From: Pectinatus brassicae
GTDB lineage: Bacteria > Bacillota > Negativicutes > Selenomonadales > Selenomonadaceae
Direction of reading: 5' to 3'
Assembly: GCF_014201835.1 (NCBI RefSeq)
Contig: NZ_JACHFH010000007.1
Coordinates: 33,380 to 97,379 of the forward strand
Length of the DNA stretch: 64,000 bases
Both the position numbers and the translations under genes were made by a program. This document shows, one piece after another, positions 53,492 to 61,828 of this stretch. Position 1 is the stretch's first letter. Every line of letters starts with the position of its first letter. The notes under the pieces were generated by a model that was given only the letters and a program-made list of their open reading frames with translations, searched no databases and had not been told where the DNA came from.

Positions 53492-54223
53492 ATGGCAATT
53501 ATAATAGGTGGATTGTTTATTTTGGCGGTTATTTCGGGAATGCTGGGGCTAGGGGTAGCCTTTGCCGCAGTTCCGTTTCTAGCATTTTTTATGCAAGATC
53601 TTGTGCATCAGGTGCAGCCTATTAGCTTATTATTAAACGGGGTTACCGCATTATTTGCGGCATTTGGGTTTGCTAAAAGCGGCTATATTGATTGGAAGAA
53701 AGCAGGCATTTTAGCGACGATTACAACGTTGTTTGCTCCCATCGGGGCCTACCTTGTCCAGTTTGTGCCGCAGATATATGTATGGTATGCATATCTGGGT
53801 GCAGTTATCTTTTTAGCCTATAAAATGTTTTCTAAAACAGAGGCAAAGACAGGAAAAGAAAACTTGAAAATGGCAATGCTACTGGCGATGCCTATTTCTG
53901 TTTTGAGTGGATTTTTAGGTGTTGGCCCAGGATTTTTGTTAATGCCGACGTTGATTATTCTTGGATTTGATGCAAAAATGGCAGCAGGAATTAATGCAAT
54001 CGCTGTTACACCACCGTCCTTTTCATCGCTGATACCGCATTTAGCGACGGCGCAATTTGACATGGCATTAACATGGCCTTTACTGTTAGTGGGGGCAATG
54101 GGTTCTTTCTTGGGGGCTCGCTTGAGTAGTAAATATTTGCCTAGCAGTCGCATAAAACAGATCTTTGGAATTTTGATTGTATTAATGACGGCTTATAAAA
54201 TATCAACCTTGATTAGATTTTGA
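53492..54223 (+). CDS. TSUP-family (TauE/SafE) membrane permease
   Basis: An inner-membrane exporter/importer of 243 residues with seven to eight helices; each half has the family repeat: GGLFILAVISGMLGLGVAFAAVPFLAFF and VLSGFLGVGPGFLLMPTLIILG. TSUP proteins carry sulfite, sulfolactate or organosulfur anions. GGAGGAGG lies before the ATG. Located in the arsenic island, it may move a thiol or As-thiol conjugate, but that is inference. Confidence 0.85.
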   Translation: MAIIIGGLFILAVISGMLGLGVAFAAVPFLAFFMQDLVHQVQPISLLLNGVTALFAAFGFAKSGYIDWKKAGILATITTLFAPIGAYLVQFVPQIYVWYAYLGAVIFLAYKMFSKTEAKTGKENLKMAMLLAMPISVLSGFLGVGPGFLLMPTLIILGFDAKMAAGINAIAVTPPSFSSLIPHLATAQFDMALTWPLLLVGAMGSFLGARLSSKYLPSSRIKQIFGILIVLMTAYKISTLIRF

Positions 54224-54272
54224 TGAGAGTTGGATGTAATATATGTTGAATCTGATGGAAGGAGATAGGTGT

Positions 54273-54914
54273 ATGATTGCAGAATCCATTTTAAAACCTG
54301 AGCTATTAAAAATTGTTGATGCAGAAAATAACACAGCGTATTATGGCTGTAATCAGGAATGGTATAAAACGCCGCGGCAACGTGAGGCTGGCTGTGGTCC
54401 ATCGGTTGCTAGTAATATTATTTTTTATTTGACTCAACCAGGCGGGACTTCAAATGTAAAAGAGCAGGTTTTACGTTTGATGGAAGAGAGTTGGGACCAT
54501 GTAACTCCAGGCGCTATGGGGATTCCTACAACAAAGATGTTTTGTGAAGCGATGGATGAATATATGAAAGTGAAGTCTTTGCTTGCGGAGCACGCCTGCC
54601 TGGATATAGGGGAAAACAAAAAACAGCGACCATCAATAGAAAAAATTATAAAGTTTATAGAATTTGCAATTAACAAAGATGCGCCGGTTGCATTCTTGAA
54701 TTTATGTAATGGGGAAGAAGTTGTGCTTGATGCCTGGCATTGGGTTACGATTATATCTATAAACTATAATGAAAATTGCGATCAAGTAGAAATTTCAATT
54801 ATAGATAATGGAGAATTGAAAAAAATTAATTTATTGCTCTGGTATCAAACAACAAAACGTGGCGGTGGATTTGTTTATTTTGTAAAAAGAAACAGTCTAG
54901 AAATATCTTTTTAG
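54273..54914 (+). CDS. C39-like cysteine-peptidase-fold protein of unknown function
   Basis: A 213-residue cytosolic protein with TPRQREAGCGPSVASNIIFYL, where a Cys in GCGPS fits the nucleophile of C39/papain-fold peptidases, and a later DAWHWVTIISIN with the matching His, then IDNGELKKINLLLWYQ. Similar proteins in clostridia are uncharacterised. It has no secretion signal or ABC partner, unlike bacteriocin C39 peptidases. GGAAGGAG eight bases before 54273 selects the start. Placed between TSUP and the CoA-disulfide reductase. Confidence 0.65.
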   Translation: MIAESILKPELLKIVDAENNTAYYGCNQEWYKTPRQREAGCGPSVASNIIFYLTQPGGTSNVKEQVLRLMEESWDHVTPGAMGIPTTKMFCEAMDEYMKVKSLLAEHACLDIGENKKQRPSIEKIIKFIEFAINKDAPVAFLNLCNGEEVVLDAWHWVTIISINYNENCDQVEISIIDNGELKKINLLLWYQTTKRGGGFVYFVKRNSLEISF

Positions 54915-54941
54915 CAAATATTATTTAGAGGTGGTGCGTAT

Positions 54942-56579
54942 ATGAAAATCATCATTATTGGTGCAGTCGCTGCAGGGACTTCGGCCGCAGCGAAGGCGAG
55001 AAGAAATAATGAAGACGCAGAAATTGTTGTATATGAAAAAGATCCATATATTTCATATTCTGGATGTGGAATGCCATATTATTTAGGGGGGAAGATAGCC
55101 TCTGTTGAAGAATTGATTCCGCGCAATCCATCTTTTTTTAAAAACAAATATAATGTCGATATTTTAACTGGCCATGAAGTACTGTCAATTAATACGGATG
55201 CTAAAACTGTTATGGTTAAAGTAGGCATGTCTGGAGAAGTATTTGTAGATCATTATGATAAATTAATAATCGCTACTGGGGCAGAAGCAATTTATCCCAA
55301 AATAGCAGGGATTGAAAATCCCCATGTTTTCACATTGCGAAATATTGTAGATGTCAAAAACATTGCGGCGTTTATTGAGCTGCGTAAACCTAAACATGCA
55401 GTTATTATTGGTACAGGGTTTATTGGATTAGAGGTCTGCGAAAACTTAGTGAAACAGGGGATTTTTGTTACGTTGGTAGAGCAATTGCCACAGGTAACTC
55501 CTGGACTAGATGATGATATGGCGAAATATGTACAAACACATATTCTGCATCACGAAGTTGACGTTATTACTGGTAATGGTATTGCTGGAATTTGTTCAGA
55601 TCATGTTACGCTGACAAGTGGGGAAGCTATTGTAGCAGATCTTGTGATTCTAGCAACTGGAGTCAGACCACAGGTGAAACTTGCTGAAAAAGCAGGGGTT
55701 TTTCTTGGAAATACTGGTGCGATTGAAGTTAATCAGCAGATGCAAACAAATATTCCGGGAATTTATGCATGTGGGGATTGTATTGAACACTACCATTTAA
55801 TCACCGGAAAATCAATTTATCGGCCACTTGGTTCTACGGCTAATAAAACAGGACGAATCGCAGGAGACTGTGCTACAGGTGGGGATTTAGAATTCAGAGG
55901 TATTTTAGGAACAGGCATTTTTAAGATATTTGATTTAGTGGTCGCACAGACAGGCTTTACAGAACGAGAAGCGAAGGCTCAAGGCTATGACGTGATAGTA
56001 TGTCATAATATTAAGCCGGATAAACCAGAGTATATGGGTGGGAAAGAAATGATCATTAAAGCCGTTGCGGACAAGATGACGGGACGGCTGTTGGGGGTAC
56101 AAATTATAGGGGAAGAAGGAGTCGATAAACGAATTGATGTTTTTGTCACGGCGATAACTTTTAAGGCTAAGGTTGAAGATTTATTTCATCTGGACTTGGC
56201 ATATGCCCCACCTTTTTCAACAACAAAAGATCCTGTTATGTATACAGGGATGATTTTGGACAATGCCATTCAAAAGAAAAGACCCTTAATTACTGCCAAT
56301 GATTTAAATATGCTTATGAAATCCGAAGAAAAATATACATTAATTGACGTGCGAATTCCCAAACAATATGAAAAAGGGCATATTCCAAATGCGGTGAATA
56401 TGCCTTTGGAACAATTGCGGCAGATAAGTGATAGCTTGGATAAAGAGACATTAACTATAACGTATTGTAATAAAGGCGTTAGTGGAAATGCGGCACAAAA
56501 TATACTGTTAAATAAGGGATTCAAAAAAGTATATAATATTTCTGGTGGATATAAGCATTATTCTAAAATAATAAAGTGA
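54942..56579 (+). CDS. CoA-disulfide / polysulfide reductase with C-terminal rhodanese domain
   Basis: A 545-residue FAD-NAD(P)H oxidoreductase: FAD loop MKIIIIGAVAAGTSAAAKARRN, redox Cys in YSGCGMPYYLGGKI (the single-Cys CoADR site), HAVIIGTGFIGLEVCENLVKQGI for NAD(P)H, YACGDCIEHYHLITG, then a rhodanese domain (~455-545) with LIDVRIPKQYEKGHIPNAVN and the active loop TYCNKGVSGN. This arrangement reduces CoA persulfides or polysulfides. AGGTGG precedes the ATG. Last gene of the plus-strand cluster. Confidence 0.92.
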   Translation: MKIIIIGAVAAGTSAAAKARRNNEDAEIVVYEKDPYISYSGCGMPYYLGGKIASVEELIPRNPSFFKNKYNVDILTGHEVLSINTDAKTVMVKVGMSGEVFVDHYDKLIIATGAEAIYPKIAGIENPHVFTLRNIVDVKNIAAFIELRKPKHAVIIGTGFIGLEVCENLVKQGIFVTLVEQLPQVTPGLDDDMAKYVQTHILHHEVDVITGNGIAGICSDHVTLTSGEAIVADLVILATGVRPQVKLAEKAGVFLGNTGAIEVNQQMQTNIPGIYACGDCIEHYHLITGKSIYRPLGSTANKTGRIAGDCATGGDLEFRGILGTGIFKIFDLVVAQTGFTEREAKAQGYDVIVCHNIKPDKPEYMGGKEMIIKAVADKMTGRLLGVQIIGEEGVDKRIDVFVTAITFKAKVEDLFHLDLAYAPPFSTTKDPVMYTGMILDNAIQKKRPLITANDLNMLMKSEEKYTLIDVRIPKQYEKGHIPNAVNMPLEQLRQISDSLDKETLTITYCNKGVSGNAAQNILLNKGFKKVYNISGGYKHYSKIIK

Positions 56580-56646
56580 TAGACTGTCTTTAAAAAGAAA
56601 TATAAAAATGTTCAATCATATATTATAATTATGAACCGAAACAGTT

Positions 56647-56664
56647 TTGCGGATATATCCGCAA
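56647..56664. repeat. 18-bp perfect palindrome
   Basis: TTGCGGATATATCCGCAA, isolated in the gap after the CoADR gene. It may be an operator or a recombinase core site. Confidence 0.45.
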
Positions 56665-56697
56665 GGAATGTAAAATGGCAGACAGCTGCATAAAGCT

Positions 56698-56729
56698 GGC
56701 ACAGGCGAAATTGCCTGTGCCTATTTTTA
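56698..56729 (+). terminator. Terminator after the ars/sulfur cluster
   Basis: GGCACAGGC and GCCTGTGCC with a six-base loop and TATTTTTAT tail; the tail is nearly identical to that of the terminator at 58745. Confidence 0.75.
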
Positions 56730-56749
56730 TGCCAGAAAAGGAAGCGTAA

Positions 56750-56941
56750 TTAATGTTTTATGCGATTTGCCTGGTTTAAAACATAATCGGCTACGCATTG
56801 CTTAGGGATTTTCCATACGCGGTTTAGCCGAAAGCATTTTAGTTCGCCGGAGGCTAAAAGCTTGTAGGCAGCATTTTTGCCGATGGACAGCATTTCACAG
56901 AGGTCTTCGACAGTGACCAGATCGTTATACTCGTTAAACAT
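56750..56941 (-). CDS. Excisionase-type helix-turn-helix protein, copy 1
   Basis: A 63-residue winged-helix protein of the excisionase/MerR-like DNA-binding type: LVTVEDLCEMLSIGKNAAYKLLASGELKCFRLNRVWKIPKQCVADYV. The pattern of N-terminal HTH followed by a Trp-Lys-Ile wing strand is typical of Xis-like directionality factors. AAGGAG is ten bases before the ATG. A second such gene follows 100 bases upstream. Confidence 0.82.
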   Translation of the reverse strand: MFNEYNDLVTVEDLCEMLSIGKNAAYKLLASGELKCFRLNRVWKIPKQCVADYVLNQANRIKH

Positions 56942-57041
56942 GATGGCAAGACTCCTTCTAATAGGTATTTAGGATTAGATGGTTTTTAAAAACATATACA
57001 AAAAAAGGGATTTTTCTATATGTGGAAAAGGCAATAAAAAG

Positions 57042-57221
57042 CTAATTCATCAAATGGGCTGTAATATAATCATCTAGGGAGTTTACATGGATTAGGTAGC
57101 TTTTTCCGCGTTTTATGAATTGCAGCTCTCCTTTTTGAAGTGTTTTGTAGATTTTGCTTGAAGAATAGCGAAGGTAAACAGCGGCTTCTGTTACCGTCAA
57201 TAAGGGTGAAATATGTGTCAT
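57042..57221 (-). CDS. Excisionase-type helix-turn-helix protein, copy 2
   Basis: A 59-residue protein in a frame often missed because of its length: MTHISPLLTVTEAAVYLRYS, SSKIYKTLQKGELQFI and KRGKSYLIHVNSLDDYI. The same HTH-plus-wing layout as the neighbour at 56750. The ATG at 57221 follows AAAGGAGG by nine bases. The longer overlapping frame 57070-57261 is its shadow. Confidence 0.75.
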   Translation of the reverse strand: MTHISPLLTVTEAAVYLRYSSSKIYKTLQKGELQFIKRGKSYLIHVNSLDDYITAHLMN

Positions 57222-57432
57222 GAAGAAAGGCCTCCTTTTTCTTTTTACCAGGATGTTGCATGTTATTTTGTTACATAAGATTTTTTGAGATGATAACGAC
57301 CGTTTTTTCAGTTATATATTATATTCCTGAAGCCTTGGGTCTTGCAGATCAACTGCAAAGCTCTTTGAAGGATCATAGAACAGAAGGGAGCATAGTAATA
57401 TAACAAAATTAAAACAGAAGATTTAACTGTGG

Positions 57433-57462
57433 GGATAAGCCGAGTGCTTATCCTCTTTTTTG
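57433..57462 (+). terminator. Terminator-like hairpin upstream of the XRE gene
   Basis: GGGATAAGC and GCTTATCC with a five-base loop followed by TTTTTT. The gap 57222-57602 has no other gene. Confidence 0.65.
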
Positions 57463-57498
57463 TGGTGCCTTTTATAAAAAATGAGAGGGGGAAAGCAC

Positions 57499-57523
57499 CT
57501 ACTTTAACTACTGGTTAAAGTAG
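57499..57523. promoter_or_regulatory. Inverted repeat before the XRE regulator (possible operator)
   Basis: CTACTTTAAC and GTTAAAGTAG around a five-base loop, 80 bases before the start of a Cro/CI-type gene. Confidence 0.45.
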
Positions 57524-57602
57524 TAGAAGTATTCTCTAAAGCGGCAAAAACTGGACTGTGCGACAATAGTAACTAGAGACGGATGCAAAGGTGGTGAGTG
57601 CT

Positions 57603-57851
57603 TTGAAACTGGCATATAAAGAAAAAATGCGACAGATTGGCCTAAATATAAGTTACTACCGCAGGTATCGTGAAATGACACAGATCCAATTGGCTGAACG
57701 GGTTAACGTGAGCAGTTGCTATATCTCGCAGATTGAAAGGGGGCTGGTAAAAAATGCGGTTTCTCTGCCGGTACTCATATCCATAGCAGAGGCGCTACAT
57801 ATTGAAATGGCGGCATTGTTTCAGTTTCAAGATTTACCGACACAAAAATAA
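57603..57851 (+). CDS. XRE (Cro/CI) family HTH regulator
   Basis: A single-domain 82-residue repressor: MRQIGLNISYYRRYREMTQIQLAERVNVSSCYISQIERGLVKNAVSLPVLISIAEAL. It starts with TTG at 57603 behind AAAGGTGGTG; the GTG codons at 57591-57596 form part of the ribosome site. It marks the beginning of a co-directional block to 61776. Confidence 0.85.
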   Translation: MKLAYKEKMRQIGLNISYYRRYREMTQIQLAERVNVSSCYISQIERGLVKNAVSLPVLISIAEALHIEMAALFQFQDLPTQK

Positions 57852-57906
57852 GATTTAAAGATCAGGTCAAAGTGACAGAACGGCCTTTAGCTGTCAGGAG
57901 TGGAAC

Positions 57907-58236
57907 ATGGATGTTTTAGGAATTGGCTTTTTAGTTACGGCTGCTATTTTGGGCAGTGTGGTATTTTTCGTTTTATTACAAAACAGTGTTATTCTAAACC
58001 CGAGCTTACAGGGAATGTTTAGCTGGTGGCTCGGCTGTGTTGTGGGAACAGGCTTTGCCATTGGGGTTGCTTTCCTTGCCCTCGGAAGTCTCATCGAATG
58101 GGCAATCGCGTTCTTCCAAAATCATTACAAAATAATCCTTGGCGTGGTCGTTGCCCTGGGGGTTCTCGGAGCCATGGGTGGAAAGAAAAAAACTTCAGCA
58201 ACGGAAACAATTGAAAATGCAAAAAATGATCAGTGA
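57907..58236 (+). CDS. Small two- to three-helix membrane protein
   Basis: A 109-residue protein with hydrophobic segments at ~5-27, ~38-62 and ~72-90 (IILGVVVALGVLGAMGG), ending in a charged tail GKKKTSATETIENAKNDQ. No family recognised. AGGAGT precedes the ATG. Confidence 0.65.
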   Translation: MDVLGIGFLVTAAILGSVVFFVLLQNSVILNPSLQGMFSWWLGCVVGTGFAIGVAFLALGSLIEWAIAFFQNHYKIILGVVVALGVLGAMGGKKKTSATETIENAKNDQ

Positions 58237-58285
58237 ATGAAATAGAAGACAAGCGTAAAACCTAAAATATGAGGAGATGGAACGA

Positions 58286-58726
58286 ATGATCAAAAAAATT
58301 CTTGTAAGTCTTTGCATGGCAGCAGCTATTTTAGTGGGAGTGTCTGCCGATGGGACCACTTTGCCAATGGCGCAGGCAGACTATGCGCAATACTATAACG
58401 GGGACTCGAATTATCCGCTCGTTTACGGGCATCAAGGGGTAGCCTGGTATTTGGATAAAAGCTCCATTGTTGTAAAGAAGAATGATTCTGAAGGCAATGC
58501 CTTTGCTTGTAATGTCATTACCGTAAACGAAACTGGTAATATTTCCGGCAGTAAAACGTACTGGTATTATAAAGTGGCCGGGGAAGATATGGGGACCGCA
58601 TATTCAAGTCCCGATGGACAAAACTGGCAGGCCTTTGAAGTCGGCAGTACCTTTGGCTATATGCAAGTTTTAGTAAAAACCTTTAAAATCGGCTGGTATG
58701 CAGCCTTTGGGTATTCGTATTCCTGA
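58286..58726 (+). CDS. Secreted small protein of unknown function
   Basis: A 146-residue exported protein with a Sec signal (MIKKILVSLCMAAAILVGVSA) and a Tyr/Gly-rich mature domain (YNGDSNYPLVYGHQGVAWYLD, GSKTYWYYKVAGEDMG). Similar plasmid and ICE proteins are known but have no assigned role. GAGGAG nine bases before 58286 sets the start. Next to the small membrane protein. Confidence 0.65.
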   Translation: MIKKILVSLCMAAAILVGVSADGTTLPMAQADYAQYYNGDSNYPLVYGHQGVAWYLDKSSIVVKKNDSEGNAFACNVITVNETGNISGSKTYWYYKVAGEDMGTAYSSPDGQNWQAFEVGSTFGYMQVLVKTFKIGWYAAFGYSYS

Positions 58727-58744
58727 GAAAATAGTATAAACAAG

Positions 58745-58778
58745 AAGGCACTGACGGTAAAAGTCAGTGCCTATTTTT
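58745..58778 (+). terminator. Terminator after the secreted protein
   Basis: GGCACTGAC and GTCAGTGCC, seven-base loop, TATTTTTAT tail. Confidence 0.75.
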
Positions 58779-58834
58779 ATGCCCAAAAACAGGGAACCCT
58801 AAAATTCATATAAAAGAAAATGGAGGAACAGATC

Positions 58835-59947
58835 ATGAAACAAGGAAGAACGTTAGAAGAAGTAGGAAGAGAACTCGAACGCCAGCGGCAGGCAAGAAAG
58901 GACTTTGTGGCAGATACCCGAAGCCTAGAAATGGTAACAGATAAAAACGGGACCAAGCTATCGCTCTTTTTAGAAGATGAACCGCAGTGTTTTTCAGTCA
59001 GCGATTTAGCGCACCAGCAGATTGCATCGAGGCTGCAAATCCCGCTGCGGTATTACCAAAAAATGCGCCAGGAAGAAGCCCCTCTCTTAGATGAAAACGT
59101 TAACACCTGGTTTACCAAGCTGCCGGAGCGAAGAATGGTCCGGGTAATGGACGGAAATGTCCGGGCCTTTTTATCCGATCGATACCGCCGGCTCGATCAC
59201 TTAGAGCTTTGCAGCGCCGTGCTTCCGGTTATTCAAGACATGAAAGGCGCCGAAATTGAAAGTTGCGATGTTACCGACAGCCATTTGTATTTGAAAGTCA
59301 TTAATAAAAGATTGAAAGCCGAAGTCAGCGTGGGCGATGTTGTCCAGGCTGGCTTTGTTATTTCCAACAGCGAAGTTGGCCTTGGGAGTCTGAAGGTAGA
59401 ACCATTAATCTACCGGCTTGTCTGCAAAAATGGCCTTATTGTCAAAGACTATGCCCAAAAGCGTTACCATGTCGGGAGGCAACTCGATGGGGAAGAATCC
59501 GCCTATGAACTCTATTCAGATGAAACCCTGGCCCAGGATGATAAAGCCTTCTTTATGAAAGTCCAAGATACCGTTCGCTGTGCGGTGGATGAAGCTAAAT
59601 TCATGCTGACCGTAGATAAAATGAAAGAAGCTATGCAAATTCCCTTAGAGCATGATCCAGTGCAATCCGTAGAGATTTTGGCCGATAAATTCACGCTCAA
59701 TCAAAACGAACGTGGCGATGTCCTGCGTCAGCTCTTTATGGGCCGTGACAGCAGCCGTTATGGTCTGATCAATGCCGTAACCGCCGCCAGTCAGATTGCC
59801 GAAAGCTACGAGCGGGCAACTGAACTTGAACGTATCGGTGGGGAACTGTTAGCCTTGCCTTCGCCGAGGAAACTGCTGTTGGACACCGGGACAGAGGGCA
59901 ATATCAAAAACGTAACCCCTATTCGTAGAAGTCTGTCGATGGCCTAA
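58835..59947 (+). CDS. DUF932 phage/plasmid-like protein
   Basis: A 370-residue cytosolic protein of the DUF932 family: FSVSDLAHQQIASRLQIPLRYY, MRVMDGN-type segment, AFLSDRYRRLDHLELCSAVLPV and QAGFVISNSEVGLGSLKVEPLIYRLVCKNGLI. These proteins occur in phages and plasmids beside recombination genes; the function is unclear. GGAGG eight bases before the ATG at 58835. Visibly GC-richer than the window's host part. Confidence 0.85.
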   Translation: MKQGRTLEEVGRELERQRQARKDFVADTRSLEMVTDKNGTKLSLFLEDEPQCFSVSDLAHQQIASRLQIPLRYYQKMRQEEAPLLDENVNTWFTKLPERRMVRVMDGNVRAFLSDRYRRLDHLELCSAVLPVIQDMKGAEIESCDVTDSHLYLKVINKRLKAEVSVGDVVQAGFVISNSEVGLGSLKVEPLIYRLVCKNGLIVKDYAQKRYHVGRQLDGEESAYELYSDETLAQDDKAFFMKVQDTVRCAVDEAKFMLTVDKMKEAMQIPLEHDPVQSVEILADKFTLNQNERGDVLRQLFMGRDSSRYGLINAVTAASQIAESYERATELERIGGELLALPSPRKLLLDTGTEGNIKNVTPIRRSLSMA

Positions 59948-59975
59948 AGCCATATAAATAAAAGGAGGGAATCCT

Positions 59976-60263
59976 ATGTCATGGTACACGTTACAGGCCG
60001 CAACCGAACACTTGCTGCTAAAGATACAGTTAAACAAAGGACAGCTTACCCTTGAAATCAAAGACCCGCAGGGAAGGCCGGGAATTTATCTTGTCTTACA
60101 TCCCTTGCAGGCAACCATACTGGCGAAATACCTATATAATACAGCCCTGCAGGTTCCACTTTCAGATCTTATGAAACTAGGCCAGATAGGAGATATCAGC
60201 ATTGAAACGGCACAACCGAGGCAAAGAACAAAAACAGACCACAGCCAACTACCTGTGGCGTAA
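59976..60263 (+). CDS. Hypothetical small protein of the recombination block
   Basis: A 95-residue soluble protein (MSWYTLQAATEHLLLKIQL, GRPGIYLVLHPLQATILAKYL) without recognised domain. AAAGGAGG precedes the ATG. It lies 28 bases after the DUF932 gene and 15 before the nuclease gene, so all are co-transcribed. Confidence 0.65.
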   Translation: MSWYTLQAATEHLLLKIQLNKGQLTLEIKDPQGRPGIYLVLHPLQATILAKYLYNTALQVPLSDLMKLGQIGDISIETAQPRQRTKTDHSQLPVA

Positions 60264-60278
60264 AAGGAGAGAAAAACT

Positions 60279-61172
60279 ATGCCAGCCACGAAATTTATCT
60301 GCCCCAATGGAAATCGCATCCCGATCAAATCCTGCCTTGCGGCCTGCCCGCAAAAAGAGCGTTGCCTTTTCCTTCCTACACTGCGGGCCATTGCCGTTTC
60401 CGTTGACCGGGGCATAAAAGAACCCACGGTAACGGAATTAATCGCGGGAGTGCGGGAAACTTATTTAAAAAAGACCACAGATTTTGCCGTAGCCCCGCAA
60501 AGCGTTCTCTATGCTCTGCATGGACAGGCGGTTCACACCATCAATGAAAACTGTACCGATGGGGAAATCTTAAGTGAAATCCGGCTGAAAGATCAGATTA
60601 CCAGCGGGAAATTCGACTTATACGGGAAAATCCTTGATGAAGAAGAAGGCGTGCTGGGCGATTTAAAAGTTACCAGTTCCTTTAAGCTTATGAAAGCACT
60701 GGGCATTTACAAAACCAGAGTAGCGACGGGAGAAATCTATAAAACCGGGCTTAAAAAAGGCCAGATGAAATATAGGAATGAACTACGCGCCGATGGGGTG
60801 AAACATGTACTGGATTGGGCCATTCAGCTTAACTACTACCGGATGCTGCTTGAAAAAGAAGGGTTTACCGTAAAACGGATGTTCATTCAGGCCATGTGCC
60901 GGGACAACAACTTGCGGATTGCCGCAGAACGTGGGATTGACCAATCGGTATATATTATCCCGATAAAAAAGATCAGCGACCAATGGCTGATCCGTTACTT
61001 TGCAAAGAAAGCCAGCCAGCTCTATATTGCCATGCAAACAAAAACGTTGCCAAAAATCTGCTCCAGTAAAGAACGCTGGCATGATCGAAAATGTCTCGAC
61101 TATTGTGATGCCGGAGAGAATTGTCCCTATGGGCAGCAGCTTCGCTTTGAAAAAGCAAAACAAGTAAGCTAG
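60279..61172 (+). CDS. PD-(D/E)XK nuclease with Fe-S cluster, Cas4/RecB type
   Basis: A 297-residue nuclease. An N-terminal Cys cluster (CPNGNRIPIKSCLAACPQKERC spread over residues 8-29) and a C-terminal one (CSSKERWHDRKCLDYC and NCPYG) are consistent with a [4Fe-4S] site; between them are the catalytic elements GKFDLYG (Asp), LGDLKVTSS (Asp-x-Lys) and QLNYYRML (Gln-x3-Tyr). This fits 5'-3' exonucleases partnered with annealases. AAAGGAG precedes the ATG. Directly followed by an ERF gene. Confidence 0.82.
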   Translation: MPATKFICPNGNRIPIKSCLAACPQKERCLFLPTLRAIAVSVDRGIKEPTVTELIAGVRETYLKKTTDFAVAPQSVLYALHGQAVHTINENCTDGEILSEIRLKDQITSGKFDLYGKILDEEEGVLGDLKVTSSFKLMKALGIYKTRVATGEIYKTGLKKGQMKYRNELRADGVKHVLDWAIQLNYYRMLLEKEGFTVKRMFIQAMCRDNNLRIAAERGIDQSVYIIPIKKISDQWLIRYFAKKASQLYIAMQTKTLPKICSSKERWHDRKCLDYCDAGENCPYGQQLRFEKAKQVS

Positions 61173-61185
61173 GAGGAAACCATAT

Positions 61186-61776
61186 ATGAAAAACTTAGCC
61201 AAGAAACTACTCAATGTGATGGATGCCTGTAGCCATGTCCTAAAAAATGGAGAAAACAGCTTTCATCACTATAAGTATGCCACCAGTGCGGATGTACTTG
61301 AAAAGGTGAATGCCGCCTTAGTGGAAAATGGCCTGTGCTCGATCGCTGTACCTGAGATATTGGATGTGGTAGAAATAACAAATTTAAAGGGCAATATCGA
61401 GCGATTGGCTACGGTAAAGATGGATATCTTGCTGATCGACAAAGACTCGGGAGAAACCGTGACCCTTACTGGTATTGGCAGCGGGCAAGACGGTGGTGAT
61501 AAAGCCGTAATGAAAGCACAAACGGCTGCTATAAAGTATGCGTATATGCTCAGCCTTGCGATCAGTACGGGTGATGATCCGGAAGAAGATCAGAATACAG
61601 ATAAAAATATGGAGGGAAAAAGAAGCGGAGCGAAGGAGTTGTCTTCGGAGGGGGAAAAAGAAGAACCTCTTTGTGAACATTGTGGTAGAAAAATTACGGA
61701 AAAGGTAAGTCTGTATTCCGTAAAACGCTTTGGCTGTTCATTATGTATGCAATGTCAAAAAAGACAGGCCGCATGA
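61186..61776 (+). CDS. ERF-family single-strand annealing protein with C-terminal zinc ribbon
   Basis: A 196-residue recombinase. The ERF core (HHYKYATSADVLEKVNAALVENGL, GIGSGQDGGDKAVMKAQTAAIKYAYMLSLAISTGDDPE) is typical, and a C-terminal knuckle pair (CEHCGRKI, CSLCMQCQ) adds a zinc ribbon. It anneals complementary single strands during phage or ICE recombination. AGGAGG nine bases before the ATG; 13 bases after the nuclease. Confidence 0.9.
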   Translation: MKNLAKKLLNVMDACSHVLKNGENSFHHYKYATSADVLEKVNAALVENGLCSIAVPEILDVVEITNLKGNIERLATVKMDILLIDKDSGETVTLTGIGSGQDGGDKAVMKAQTAAIKYAYMLSLAISTGDDPEEDQNTDKNMEGKRSGAKELSSEGEKEEPLCEHCGRKITEKVSLYSVKRFGCSLCMQCQKRQAA

Positions 61777-61788
61777 TGGCACCTTATA

Positions 61789-61823
61789 AAAAATAAAGCA
61801 TAGATAATAATGCTTTATTTTTT
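61789..61823. terminator. Terminator between the ERF gene and the resolvase
   Basis: AAATAAAGCAT pairs with ATGCTTTATTT around an eight-base loop, with T-run. Confidence 0.8.
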
Positions 61824-61828
61824 GCCGC

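Noticed and set aside
57070..57261. 63-codon minus-strand frame
   Set aside because: It is a shadow; another frame at 57042-57221 gives a clear excisionase-like protein with a consensus ribosome site.
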